From Paenibacillus xylanexedens (lineage in GTDB: Bacteria > Bacillota > Bacilli > Paenibacillales > Paenibacillaceae): 64,000 nucleotides of DNA. The DNA is taken from positions 1-64,000 of the forward strand of contig NZ_JAGIKV010000012.1 of the NCBI RefSeq assembly GCF_017874615.1. The letters are read 5' to 3'. The translations under genes were made by a program, and so were the position numbers. Under the pieces are notes generated by a model. That model searched no databases. It was not told where the DNA came from and saw nothing but the letters and a program-made list of their open reading frames with translations. Position 1 is the first letter of the stretch. The number at the start of each line of letters is the position of its first letter. This document shows positions 1-9,275 of this stretch, piece after piece.

Positions 1-2
1 AG

Positions 3-95
3 CCCTGCTGTCAGGCTAGCGTCTTTAGGCGCAGTTTGGCAACAGGGGGTTATACCCCAAGAGCAAACCACCCGTTGGACGGGTGGTCCTGATTG
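3..95. mobile_element. Possible right end of an IS200/IS605-type element (omegaRNA-like hairpins)
   Basis: A dense set of hairpins lies at the left edge. CCCTG at 4-8 can pair with CAGGG at 43-47. GGGG at 46-49 pairs with CCCC at 55-58. A perfect 9-bp stem ACCACCCGT/ACGGGTGGT (67-75/79-87) has a 3-nt loop and no T-run, so it is not an ordinary terminator. Subterminal hairpins like this are typical of IS200/IS605 ends and of the guide RNA that overlaps the 3' end of tnpB. No transposase or tnpB coding sequence is visible in the window, so the rest would lie to the left. Bases 96-310 hold no other clear feature beyond the leader of the next gene. The assignment rests on general resemblance only. 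Confidence 0.4.
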
Positions 96-310
96 CCAAT
101 AGCTATACTTCCTTGTCCAGAACAAAGAATTTGTACTGTCAGTTTCGGAATTTACGATTACACCTCTAATACTGGGATAAGATTGTGATAATTCAAGTTA
201 ATTTTGTTCATTTAGATGTTTAAGAGATTACAGTACACTGAAAGAACATACAAACGGAACACACTAAACATGAAAAATGTGAGGAATTATAATTCGTTGG
301 AGGTTTTAAC

Positions 311-2629
311 GTGAAGACCAAAAATATCTGGTTTAATCAACCTGCTGGAAGATGGGAAGAGGCATTACCTATCGGAAATGGAACTCTTGGAGGCATGATT
401 TTTGGGAAAACACAGATCGAGAGAATTCAGCTTAATGAAGATAGTCTGTGGTATGGTGGTCCGATGCAGCGGAATAATCCTCAAGCACTTGAATCTTTAT
501 CTCAGATCAGAAGCCTGATTTTTGACGGTAAGATTAGGGAAGCAGAAGAACTCGCAGCAGATACTCTGGTAGGAGTTCCTGACGGGCAAAGGCATTATGA
601 GCCATTAGGGGACTTCTATATCGCTATGGATCACAGTGAACATGAACCAAATGGATATCAAAGACATCTCGATCTGGAACAAGGCAAGGTACACGTGAAT
701 TATACCGCAGATCAATCCATTTACAGCCGAGATTATTTTGCTAGCTACCCGGATCAAGTGCTCGTTGTTCATCTCAAATCTAGCGTACCTGGAAAGTTAT
801 CTTTCTCCACTATTTTTGGCAGGGGAGCTGTTCTGGAATCAACATCCTATTCAGATATTCTTAAGCATCCTGTTGGTTTTCAATCCTATCTGGACCGGAT
901 CGAGAAGCGTGGAACGAATAACTTGGTCATCCGGGGAAGAAGTGGGGGAGAAGAAGGAATCCGATTTTGTTGTGCGATTCGCCTTATATCTGAAGGGGGG
1001 CAGGTTCATTATTCAAGCGGTCAGCTTTCTCTGAAGAATGGTAATTCTGCAACAATTCTAATCTCGGCTTGCACGGATTTCCGAGTACCCAAGGAACAAC
1101 TCGAAGCGGAGTGCCTCCGAAGAATTGAGGCCGCTTCAACAAAGCCATATAGCGAACTGCTCGCCGATCATGTCTCGGATTATCAATCCTTATTCAAAAA
1201 GATGGATATACATCTCGAAGATGAAAATAAAGATGTGATATATTCCGAACTTCCAATCGATCAGCGCCTTGAGCGGCTTAGAGCTGGTAAGCATGATCCG
1301 GAACTGATGAGTCTATACTTTCAATTTGGTCGTTATCTGCTTATCTCAAGCAGCCGTCCAGGTTCTTTACCTGCAAACCTTCAAGGGATATGGAATAAAG
1401 ACATGCTTCCTGTATGGGACAGCAAATATACGATTAATATTAATACACAGATGAACTACTGGCCTGCAGAAAGCTGCAATCTGTCTGAATGTCACGTTCC
1501 ATTGTTTGATTTTATAGATCGACTGCAAGTCCGGGGAAAGGAAACCGCTAGAACCATGTATGGATGCAAGGGGTTCGTTGCTCATCACAATTCGGATATC
1601 TGGGCAGACGCTGCTCCGCAGGATGTATGCATGACATCGACGTTTTGGACTATGGGAGGAGCATGGCTTTCATTACATCTATGGGACCACTACGAATACA
1701 ATAAGGATGTTCAGTTTCTCGAAAAAGTGTACTCCACGATGAAAGATGCGGCTATGTTTATTCTGGATTATCTAATAGAGGATCCTTCCGGCAATTGGGT
1801 GATATGTCCTTCGTCCTCACCGGAAAATCGCTATATATTAGATAATGGAGAGTCGGGGGCTTTATGTTTTGGTGCTTCAATGGACAATCAGATTATTAGA
1901 GAACTCTTCATGCGTTGCATTGAAAGTACCCGAATATTGCAAGAAGATCAGGAATTCGGAGAAGTACTCCGTAGTGCTTTAACCAAAATACCGGAGACCT
2001 CCATTGGCAAACATGGCCAGATCCAGGAGTGGAGTAACGATTATGATGAATTGGAACCTGGTCACAGACATATTTCCCATTTATTCGCTTTGCATCCTGG
2101 AACACAAATTACGTTGCAATCAACGCCTGATCTGGCCAAGGCAGCTCGCGTAACACTCGACAGAAGACTGGAACACGGTGGTGGACACACAGGATGGAGC
2201 CGGGCGTGGATTCTCAACATGTGGGCACGATTAGAGGAGTCGGAACTTGCACACGATAACATCGTGGAACTTCTACGTTCCTCCACGTTACCCAATCTGT
2301 TTTGTGACCATCCTCCATTTCAAATTGATGGGAACTTTGGAGGTACTGCAGGGATAGCAGAGATGCTTCTCCAGAGTCATAACGAAGTAATCAGATTGTT
2401 ACCTGCTTTACCATCAGCGTGGCCAAAAGGATATATTCGTGGTATTCGGGCTCGTGGCGGATTTGAAATAGATCTGGAATGGGAAAATGGTCGTCTGTTA
2501 AATACCAGAATTCGTTCTATCGAAGAAACAAGAGTAACCGTGTCCTATTTGGACCAAAAGATAGAATTAAACTTTCCTGGCCCCAATGCTATGATTGAAT
2601 TAAAAGGGGATAAATGGAATAACAAATAA
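311..2629 (+). CDS. GH95 family alpha-L-fucosidase
   Basis: A 772-aa protein of usual GH95 length with no signal peptide, so probably cytoplasmic. GH95 enzymes are inverting alpha-1,2-L-fucosidases; some act on alpha-L-galactosides. It opens with the family N-terminal pattern (WFNQPAGRWEEALPIGNG) and carries the active-site motifs: NINTQMNYWPAE with N376 and N378, SSSPENRY with E505 (the general-acid position of AfcA), and FQIDGNFGGTAG with D673. The start is GTG at 311, preceded by GGAGG at 299-303 with 7-nt spacing. A terminator follows at 2647-2692, so it seems monocistronic. Natural substrates may be fucosylated or galactosylated plant oligosaccharides such as xyloglucan side chains, which is an inference. 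Confidence 0.93.
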   Translation: MKTKNIWFNQPAGRWEEALPIGNGTLGGMIFGKTQIERIQLNEDSLWYGGPMQRNNPQALESLSQIRSLIFDGKIREAEELAADTLVGVPDGQRHYEPLGDFYIAMDHSEHEPNGYQRHLDLEQGKVHVNYTADQSIYSRDYFASYPDQVLVVHLKSSVPGKLSFSTIFGRGAVLESTSYSDILKHPVGFQSYLDRIEKRGTNNLVIRGRSGGEEGIRFCCAIRLISEGGQVHYSSGQLSLKNGNSATILISACTDFRVPKEQLEAECLRRIEAASTKPYSELLADHVSDYQSLFKKMDIHLEDENKDVIYSELPIDQRLERLRAGKHDPELMSLYFQFGRYLLISSSRPGSLPANLQGIWNKDMLPVWDSKYTININTQMNYWPAESCNLSECHVPLFDFIDRLQVRGKETARTMYGCKGFVAHHNSDIWADAAPQDVCMTSTFWTMGGAWLSLHLWDHYEYNKDVQFLEKVYSTMKDAAMFILDYLIEDPSGNWVICPSSSPENRYILDNGESGALCFGASMDNQIIRELFMRCIESTRILQEDQEFGEVLRSALTKIPETSIGKHGQIQEWSNDYDELEPGHRHISHLFALHPGTQITLQSTPDLAKAARVTLDRRLEHGGGHTGWSRAWILNMWARLEESELAHDNIVELLRSSTLPNLFCDHPPFQIDGNFGGTAGIAEMLLQSHNEVIRLLPALPSAWPKGYIRGIRARGGFEIDLEWENGRLLNTRIRSIEETRVTVSYLDQKIELNFPGPNAMIELKGDKWNNK

Positions 2630-2646
2630 GAATTTACCGATTACCT

Positions 2647-2692
2647 GAGCGAATACCGGCTGACAAAATTGCCGGATGAATTCGCTCTTTTT
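2647..2692 (+). terminator. Rho-independent terminator after GH95 gene
   Basis: Stem GAGCGAAT (2647-2654) pairs with ATTCGCTC (2680-2687), with an inner CCGGC/GCCGG stem, followed by five T residues. It lies between the fucosidase stop codon and the convergent AraC gene. Confidence 0.85.
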
Positions 2693-2747
2693 CTTTGCTG
2701 AGATAAGATTTAGGCAAGATTTGGCGTGTTTTTGCTCAATACAATGT

Positions 2748-3599
2748 TTAAAGAAGACTTCCATATTTAACGTACTTACCAGGTGAAGTGCCGACCATCT
2801 TGGTGAAGCTGCGAATAAAATTGGCATAATCTCCAAAACCGGATTGATAACAGGCCTCTGTAATACTTAAACCTTCCATTAAATAAGATTTTGACAGCTC
2901 TATACGGCGACTAAGAATGTATGCTCGAATCGTGAGTCCGGTATGCTTTTTGAATTGTCGACTAATATAGCTGCTATTCGTGAACATAGCCTCAGACAAT
3001 TGTTCGAGCGCCAGTTGCCTGGTCAGATTACAGTCAATGTAATCCATCGTGTTTCGAACTAGTTCAGGCATAATATCCGTTGCAACAAAATCCGTATTTT
3101 GAAAAGTTAGATTCGTTAGAAGGAGTAACTGTGTAATCAAAATATTCCCCAGAATATCCGCTCCATAGTCACTTGATGAGAGACACTGTTCAAGCTCGCC
3201 AGTTAATTGCAGCACTCGTTGAAGCTCGTGCTCTTCAAGATGTACGATATTACCCTTACCCTTGGGACGGTAGTCGAAACATGCGGATAAGTTGGTGGTT
3301 GACGTAGACAAGCGGTTCAGATATGACTTTTTCAGATTTATGGTAATTCTCTCATATTCGTTTTTGTCCAAGGCAAAGGAACGGTGCATCTCCTCCGGGT
3401 TAAGAACGAGCAGATCTCCACGTTGCAAATGGTAACAACGGTTCTCAATATAGAAGTTTACATTGCCACGAAGAAATAAGTAGAGTTCGTATGCATTATG
3501 TCGATGATAAAACGTTCCCATATTATACGTGGTGGTGCGATGAAGGTACAACAGCTCATTCTGGATTGGATCAAACAGGTATTCTGAAGTCTCATTCAT
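2748..3599 (-). CDS. AraC family transcriptional regulator with cupin sensor domain
   Basis: A 283-aa one-component regulator. The N-terminal half is a cupin-like sugar-sensing domain (HRHNAYELYLFLRGNVNFYI, then RGDLLVLNPEEMH). The C-terminal ~100 residues hold two helix-turn-helix units (LALEQLSEAMFTNSSYISRQFKK and ITEACYQSGFGDYANFIRSFTK). The frame stays open upstream to 3941, but that would overlap the divergent gene. ATG 3599 is preceded by AAGGAGGT about 12 nt upstream, a slightly long spacing, and gives the normal AraC length. It is divergent from the enzyme-like gene at 3759 and convergent with the fucosidase, so it probably controls one or both in response to a sugar ligand. Confidence 0.9.
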   Translation of the reverse strand: MNETSEYLFDPIQNELLYLHRTTTYNMGTFYHRHNAYELYLFLRGNVNFYIENRCYHLQRGDLLVLNPEEMHRSFALDKNEYERITINLKKSYLNRLSTSTTNLSACFDYRPKGKGNIVHLEEHELQRVLQLTGELEQCLSSSDYGADILGNILITQLLLLTNLTFQNTDFVATDIMPELVRNTMDYIDCNLTRQLALEQLSEAMFTNSSYISRQFKKHTGLTIRAYILSRRIELSKSYLMEGLSITEACYQSGFGDYANFIRSFTKMVGTSPGKYVKYGSLL

Positions 3600-3711
3600 A
3601 TCAGATATATGACCTCCTTGTCGTTTCGCGCAATAAATATAGCCGTTTGTGCAATGAAATTGCAGACGTGAAGCTATAAAATGTAACCATCCTAGCATGA
3701 TGGATACATAA

Positions 3712-3726
3712 TTGCAAGCGTTTCCA
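3712..3726. promoter_or_regulatory. CcpA catabolite-response element (cre)
   Basis: TTGCAAGCGTTTCCA matches every fixed position of the Gram-positive cre consensus WTGNAANCGNWNNCW. It lies 33 bp upstream of the start at 3759, in the AraC/enzyme divergent region, which suggests carbon catabolite repression of the + strand gene. Seen by eye; binding is inferred. Confidence 0.65.
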
Positions 3727-3758
3727 CTCAGGTGTGTACAACGCGATTGGAGGAAAAG

Positions 3759-5741
3759 ATGGATCTGATTTTCACGGCTAGAAGTAGAGTGCAGGACAAC
3801 GTAGAGTACACGGCATTGGACAAGCATGCTCTCAAGGCTGACGTAAAAGTAACAAGCGGGAACGGCAGTGCAGAAGACCCATGGCAAGCCGACATTCAGA
3901 TTTACAACGAGGGCCAGAATGCCTGGGCAGGGGTTATTCATGTGGAAATGCCGTTGGACAAACAGAATCCGAGGTTTTTTTTGCCTGCATTTATGTATGG
4001 CCGCAACCGGGGCGAAGCACCCCAGAATGTTCCAAATGAGTTCCCCAGACTAAGGGAGGGCAAGCCCTCTCGTCCTTCATCACCCTGGTGGATGGTCCGA
4101 AGTGATCGTCTTTCTCATCCAGCTGCACTTATCCATGATGAAGGTCGGATTGCTGGTCTAAGCGCAAGTCCCTACTGGATCAATACAGGAAACCAGAAGC
4201 AGCAATGGTATCCAGGAATGGAAGGAAACTTTGTGCAATACGGGGGATTCACATGTTCTATTGAAAAGGGTACGGTCGGATATACGTTGGGATATGAGAA
4301 TGCTCCGTTGTTATTTATCAAATCCAGACTTGTCCATGAACGAGCTGCCCTTGGAGAAAACTGTTTTGAACTTGCGGCAGGTGAATCGGTTGGGCTCACT
4401 CTTGAACTATATAACTACGAGTCTGAATCAGAACTGGGCATCAATCCTGCACTGGAAACAATCTATAGGCGGTATCACGAAAAACCAAGAGAAGGAAGTG
4501 ACATTCAGACAACGGTAACGGATTTGTCCAATGCCATCTATGAATATGCCTGGCTTCCGGAGGATCGTCATTATTCCACATTTGTATATGAAGATGCTGC
4601 TGAAACCAGTGGCTACCGATACAACAAAATTATCTCAATCAGTTGGACAAATGGTCTGACCATAGCTGCACCAATGCTTATGGCCGCACTGCGCCTGAAT
4701 AATGAGCCCATGCGACAGCAGGCGTTATCCTGTATTACCAATATTATCGAGAATGCCATGAATCCCGAATCCGGACTTCCGTATGACGCTTATCAGGATG
4801 GGATCTGGAGTGTTAAAGGCTGGTGGTTTGACGGCATGCGTACCCCAGGACATTCCTCATACCTTGTAGCTCAAGCGATGTTCTACATTCTGAAAAGCTA
4901 CGATTATGAGAAGCGCATTCGAAATGTGAGACACGATGATTGGCTTGCTTACGTCAAACCAATACTTGATCGTCTGGAGTGCACGAAAAATACGGATGGA
5001 GAATATCCCACCATTTTGTCAGAGCGGACCGGAGCAGGTCTTGAATATGATGCCTTTAGTGGAGTATGGTGTCTTGCTGCCAAGGCATATCACTGCTGGT
5101 TAACCCATGATGAATCTTCTCTGGAAGAGCTCAGCCACAGTGAAGCCCACTATTACAACACCTATGTGCAACACATGGAATGTTACGGCGCTCCGCTGGA
5201 TGCGGACAAGGCTGTTGATTCGGAAGGTATTCTGGCTTACATCAAAGCTGTTCGGTTTCTGCACGCGTTGACCGGTGACGAGCTGTTTCTAGATCACATG
5301 AGAGATGCGATCAGTTATGAATTCAGCTTCAAATTTTGTTACAACTCACCTATTAAGATTCCGCCACTCAGTACATTAGGCTGGTCCAGTTCCGGGGGAA
5401 GTGTTACTTCAGTAGCTAATCCGCATATTCACCCCATGTCCAGCAATCTAGTGGATGAGCTGTTGTATTATGTTGGACAGCGGGAAGAGAATTATGTTCG
5501 TCAACGTATGATGGATACCATCGGGTGGGGTTGTCAGACCTATAATCGTTATGATCAAGAATTCGGCTATGGAAAAAAAGGATGGATGTCTGAACGCTTC
5601 TGTCATTCGGAAGGACTGGTCACTGAAAAATATGCGGATGGTACACCAGCCAGCACCTGGTTTTGCCTGATGCCATGGGCCAGTGGATCGATCATCGAAG
5701 GCCTCGTTGGCGACTATTGGGATTATGCGCGACATGAATGA
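3759..5741 (+). CDS. Putative carbohydrate-active enzyme, family not recognised
   Basis: A 660-aa protein without signal peptide or membrane segments. I do not recognise a defined family. The first ~230 residues look like beta-sandwich strands. From about residue 260 the protein becomes rich in aromatic and acidic residues with repeated helices (WFDGMRTPGHSSYLVAQAMFYILKSY, SGVWCLAAKAYHCWL, ending in ASTWFCLMPWASGSIIEGL), a layout typical of (alpha/alpha)-toroid glycosidases and lyases. The start is ATG 3759 with GGAGG at 3749-3753; an upstream in-frame start at 3732 lacks an SD. Its neighbours (GH95, AraC, cre site) support a role in sugar breakdown. Catalytic residues cannot be named. It ends with a terminator before the two-component genes. 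Confidence 0.6.
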   Translation: MDLIFTARSRVQDNVEYTALDKHALKADVKVTSGNGSAEDPWQADIQIYNEGQNAWAGVIHVEMPLDKQNPRFFLPAFMYGRNRGEAPQNVPNEFPRLREGKPSRPSSPWWMVRSDRLSHPAALIHDEGRIAGLSASPYWINTGNQKQQWYPGMEGNFVQYGGFTCSIEKGTVGYTLGYENAPLLFIKSRLVHERAALGENCFELAAGESVGLTLELYNYESESELGINPALETIYRRYHEKPREGSDIQTTVTDLSNAIYEYAWLPEDRHYSTFVYEDAAETSGYRYNKIISISWTNGLTIAAPMLMAALRLNNEPMRQQALSCITNIIENAMNPESGLPYDAYQDGIWSVKGWWFDGMRTPGHSSYLVAQAMFYILKSYDYEKRIRNVRHDDWLAYVKPILDRLECTKNTDGEYPTILSERTGAGLEYDAFSGVWCLAAKAYHCWLTHDESSLEELSHSEAHYYNTYVQHMECYGAPLDADKAVDSEGILAYIKAVRFLHALTGDELFLDHMRDAISYEFSFKFCYNSPIKIPPLSTLGWSSSGGSVTSVANPHIHPMSSNLVDELLYYVGQREENYVRQRMMDTIGWGCQTYNRYDQEFGYGKKGWMSERFCHSEGLVTEKYADGTPASTWFCLMPWASGSIIEGLVGDYWDYARHE

Positions 5742-5785
5742 ATGTATTATGCAATAACTACAACAGTCACCATATTAGATTTTTT

Positions 5786-5822
5786 CCGCCGATAGGGAGA
5801 GACGCTACCGGCGGTTTATTTT
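5786..5822 (+). terminator. Probable terminator after the gene at 3759
   Basis: CCGCCG (5786-5791) pairs with CGGCGG (5809-5814), followed by TTTATTTT. It separates the preceding gene from the response regulator. Confidence 0.65.
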
Positions 5823-5846
5823 CGTTGGAGGAAAGGGGACACACGG

Positions 5847-7433
5847 ATGTTAAAAGTATTACTGGTAGATGACGAGATGTATGTACGAAAAGGGCTGTAT
5901 GAACTGATAAATTGGATGGATCTTAACATGGAGATTATCGGAGAGGCAGAGAACGGTGCAGAGGCACTGAATCTGATTGAATGCCTGCAACCAGACGTGA
6001 TTATAACAGATATCCGCATGCCAATTCTGGATGGACTTGAACTGATACGTGCCGTAGAAAAAATGCCACATCTGGAACCTGTGTTCATTATCATCAGTGG
6101 TTATCATGACTTCACATATGCACAGCAGGCAATCAGGTACGGTGTTCATGACTATATCCTGAAGCCTATTGATGATGAAGAACTGACGGCGACGTTGCAG
6201 AAGTCAGCTAATCTGATTTGCAATAAAAGAAAACATATTCTTTTGACTGAGGGACAGGCCAGTAACATCATGCTGGAGGATGTGATCAAAGGCCATGTAC
6301 AGGTGGAAGATGAACATCGATATGCCGAGATGCTCGGGATCAATCGTAACTCCAGTCTGCTCATAACTTTGATTGAAATTCAGACAGGTTTAGATGAAAT
6401 TAAAATTACCATTGAACAGCTACGTGAAGCAGTACATTCTCTGGAGAGTAATTTATGCAAAATGTTCATCAGTGAGCAACAACGCGGCACGTTTGCTTTG
6501 TTACTGTTGTGGCCTGATCATCATCAAGGGGGCTCGGCGTTACAGGATAAACTGCATAATATTCATATAACACTGAGCAAAAGGTTTAACTTGGATATCG
6601 GTCTTTACGCAGGAACACTTGTCAAAGAAATTGGTGATGTCCCAAAATCCCTTATGGCGGCTGAAGAAGCAGCCAAGCATAAATATGCTGAAACCGGTGG
6701 TGTTGTGCGTTATACGGAGATCAAAGACAAACCGCTGTTTGTTTTCAATGTGTACCAGGATGAGGTGGACCAATTAATTTTGAGCCTGGAAGAGGGGAAT
6801 AGGTCTGCTTACCACAAGGTTGTAGAAGAGAACTTCAAATGGTTTCATATGAATCGATTTTCTCCTCAGGCGGTATCGGGTTCTCTATTGCGTTGTATAA
6901 CGGGTATTCTCGCTGTGGTCCACGAAATGGGTGGGAATGATGAAGGGTTGCAGCAGCTAAAAGAGTTGGCACAACAAAGTCATGAAGGTTGGAATTTACG
7001 ACTATTGAAGAATGCTTTTCTCACCGCGCTGGAGGAAGCCGAGGATTATGTCTCTCATCTGAGGATGGAGCGATCCAAAGGAGATATCAGCAAGATCAAA
7101 CGATATATTGATTCAAATTATACCGAGAACATCAATCTCAAAAGCATTGCTGCGCTCTTCTATATGAATCCCGTTTATCTTGGGCGATTATTCCGCAAAA
7201 GCTACAATCAATATTTCAATGACTATCTGCTGAACCTGCGGATTCATGAGGCGAAGAAATTACTGCGCCAGACGGATCTGAGAATGTACGAGGTTGCTGC
7301 ACGTGTAGGATTTCAGAATGCGGATTATTTTGTAACCCAGTTTGAGAAATTGGTTAAGTTATCGCCTACAGAGTATCGCAATCTCCTTATGGGAAATGAG
7401 CAGCGAGGTGCACAATGCCAAGATGGAACCTGA
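5847..7433 (+). CDS. YesN-type response regulator, AraC-like output domain
   Basis: A 528-aa regulator. The receiver domain covers residues 1-120, with the acidic pocket D8/D9, phospho-acceptor D55 in ITDIRMP, and conserved K near 106 (ILKPID). A middle linker region is followed by an AraC-type DNA-binding domain at the C-terminus (LKSIAALFYMNPVYLGRLFRK and MYEVAARVGFQNADYFVTQFEK). The start is ATG 5847 with GGAGGAAAGG upstream. The downstream kinase gene overlaps it by 19 nt, so the two are translationally coupled. Regulators of this class usually activate the adjacent oligosaccharide ABC importer, here the genes at 9276-14711. Confidence 0.94.
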   Translation: MLKVLLVDDEMYVRKGLYELINWMDLNMEIIGEAENGAEALNLIECLQPDVIITDIRMPILDGLELIRAVEKMPHLEPVFIIISGYHDFTYAQQAIRYGVHDYILKPIDDEELTATLQKSANLICNKRKHILLTEGQASNIMLEDVIKGHVQVEDEHRYAEMLGINRNSSLLITLIEIQTGLDEIKITIEQLREAVHSLESNLCKMFISEQQRGTFALLLLWPDHHQGGSALQDKLHNIHITLSKRFNLDIGLYAGTLVKEIGDVPKSLMAAEEAAKHKYAETGGVVRYTEIKDKPLFVFNVYQDEVDQLILSLEEGNRSAYHKVVEENFKWFHMNRFSPQAVSGSLLRCITGILAVVHEMGGNDEGLQQLKELAQQSHEGWNLRLLKNAFLTALEEAEDYVSHLRMERSKGDISKIKRYIDSNYTENINLKSIAALFYMNPVYLGRLFRKSYNQYFNDYLLNLRIHEAKKLLRQTDLRMYEVAARVGFQNADYFVTQFEKLVKLSPTEYRNLLMGNEQRGAQCQDGT

Positions 7434-9154
7434 ATTACATGAAGCTTCGAGATAAGCTACTGCTCATGTATGTCTTATCTGTGTTTATTCCCATCGTTGT
7501 TACCAATGTGGTGTTCTATAATGTCACATCCGCCAATATTCGTAGTCAGAAAACTCGTGATGCCGGCATGGCACTGAACAATCTGAAGAACGACCTGCGG
7601 GTAACCATTGATCAGGGCGTAGGCCTCTCTTATTCGTTATATACTGACCCTGTATTCAATGACACCCTCTCCCGTTCATTTCAAAGTCATTTTGAGTACA
7701 TTGACGCTTATAATTCCTATCTAAAAGGGCAATTCTCCGGTCAATTGAATCAGGGGATTCGCTGGTATCAAGTGTATACCGATAATTCTACCATTCTATC
7801 TTCCGGTTATATTGATCGTTTGACTGACGTGGTCCGCAACTCGGACTGGTATGTTCAATTTCAGGCATACTCCGCTCCTTATCCTGCACTGATCTCATCG
7901 GATCAGATGTTAAGTCTGGTTCAAAGGCTCGACAATCTGGACACTGGGGGGATAGAGCAGTTACTTAAAATTGACCTGAATATGGATATGATCAAGCAGT
8001 ATTTTCACAACAGCGGATTTGATGGAAAAGTGTATCTTCTTGATCCGGGGGGACACATCCAATTTTCAAATGATCCTACAGCAGAAGAAGCTCAGATAGG
8101 GAAACGTTACAGCGAGATCCAGTTTCCGAACAAAATGATTCCCTTTGAACTTACGTATACAGGTATTAACTATCTGGAAGGGTGGTCCCTGCATGGAGTG
8201 ATGGATGAAGAAATTGTGTTGAAGGAGGTGCGGAAGTCCCGTTCCTTCGTCGTATGGCTGGCTTGCATTAATTTTGTCCTACCTTCTATTATCATCGCGG
8301 CGATGTCCAGATCCATCCATGTCAGGCTGGTGCGTATTCTAAAACATATGAAAAAAGTAAAAACACAGAATTTCCAGACAATTCCGCCTGAAGATGCAAG
8401 AGATGAAATAGGTCAACTCACGATGGAATTTAATCGAATGACCGAAACGATCCATAACCTGATTCATGAAGTATATCTCGCCGACATCCAAAAGAAAGAC
8501 CTGGAGTTAAAGCAGCAGCAAGCACAGCTTCATGCGCTCCATAGTCAGATCAACCCACATTTTTTGTTTAATACGCTGGAGTCGGTACGTATGCGGAGCC
8601 TTATCAAAGGCGAGAAAGAGACTGCCAAAATCGTGCATAACATGGCCAAGATGTTTCGCAAGTCGATTAGTTGGAATCAGAATGATGTGACAGTACAAGA
8701 AGATTTGGAACTCATCGAGAGTTTTTTGCAAATTCAGAAATACCGCTTTGGAGATAAACTCCAATATACCATTGAGGCAGATCCTGCGGTACTGATGTAC
8801 CGAATCCCCAAGATGGTTATCCTTCCCTTTGTTGAGAATGCAAGTATTCATGGTATTGAGTCATCTCCGGGTGTAGGTATCATTCAACTCTTTGTTTCAA
8901 TGGAAAATGACCAGCTCCATATCAGACTAACGGATAACGGTATAGGGATGTCACAAGCAAAATTGGAAGAGTTGTTAAATTACCTGGACCAAAACACCGA
9001 TATGGGAGAGCATGTTGGCATGAAAAATGCGTATAGTCGCTTAAAACTTTGTTATAAAAATCACTTTACATTCGATATCCAGACATGGGAAGGAGAAGGA
9101 ACACGTATCCAAATTAAGCTTCCACTTGATCCATCAGCCATGTCAGGCGACTAA
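7415..9154 (+). CDS. YesM-type sensor histidine kinase
   Basis: A 579-aa membrane kinase. TM1 is near residues 12-32 (LLLMYVLSVFIPIVVTNVVF), followed by an extracellular sensor region, TM2 near 283-300, and a HAMP linker. The His_kinase domain has the H-box QINPHFLFNTLES with phospho-accepting H382. The HATPase domain carries FVENASIHGI (N-box) and DNGIGMS. It overlaps the response regulator by 19 nt and should phosphorylate it in response to an extracellular sugar, possibly via one of the two binding proteins encoded next. A second Met at residue 9 (7439) is an alternative start beyond the regulator's stop codon. Confidence 0.94.
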   Translation: MPRWNLNYMKLRDKLLLMYVLSVFIPIVVTNVVFYNVTSANIRSQKTRDAGMALNNLKNDLRVTIDQGVGLSYSLYTDPVFNDTLSRSFQSHFEYIDAYNSYLKGQFSGQLNQGIRWYQVYTDNSTILSSGYIDRLTDVVRNSDWYVQFQAYSAPYPALISSDQMLSLVQRLDNLDTGGIEQLLKIDLNMDMIKQYFHNSGFDGKVYLLDPGGHIQFSNDPTAEEAQIGKRYSEIQFPNKMIPFELTYTGINYLEGWSLHGVMDEEIVLKEVRKSRSFVVWLACINFVLPSIIIAAMSRSIHVRLVRILKHMKKVKTQNFQTIPPEDARDEIGQLTMEFNRMTETIHNLIHEVYLADIQKKDLELKQQQAQLHALHSQINPHFLFNTLESVRMRSLIKGEKETAKIVHNMAKMFRKSISWNQNDVTVQEDLELIESFLQIQKYRFGDKLQYTIEADPAVLMYRIPKMVILPFVENASIHGIESSPGVGIIQLFVSMENDQLHIRLTDNGIGMSQAKLEELLNYLDQNTDMGEHVGMKNAYSRLKLCYKNHFTFDIQTWEGEGTRIQIKLPLDPSAMSGD

Positions 9155-9204
9155 ATACGAGGGATATACTTTTCAAAGTAGGAGGTACACTTTCATGGGT
9201 AACT

Positions 9205-9219
9205 TTGAAAGCGCTATCT
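9205..9219. promoter_or_regulatory. CcpA catabolite-response element (cre)
   Basis: TTGAAAGCGCTATCT fits all fixed positions of WTGNAANCGNWNNCW and is close to the strong cre core TGAAAGCGCT. It lies 57 bp before the first binding-protein gene, between the kinase stop codon and the importer genes, so the importer may have its own catabolite-repressed promoter. Confidence 0.7.
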
Positions 9220-9275
9220 TGATATATTGAGAAGGCTTAAAGACACAAACAATACTTTAAGGGGGCATTTGCTAC

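Noticed and set aside
3600..3941. N-terminal extension of the AraC protein
   Set aside because: Would run through the divergent promoter and the start of the gene at 3759; a good SD marks ATG 3599.
9169..9208. TCAAAGT/ACTTTGA inverted repeat as a regulator site
   Set aside because: Only 7 bp per arm with a 22-nt gap; likely by chance in AT-rich DNA, and partly overlaps the stronger cre match.
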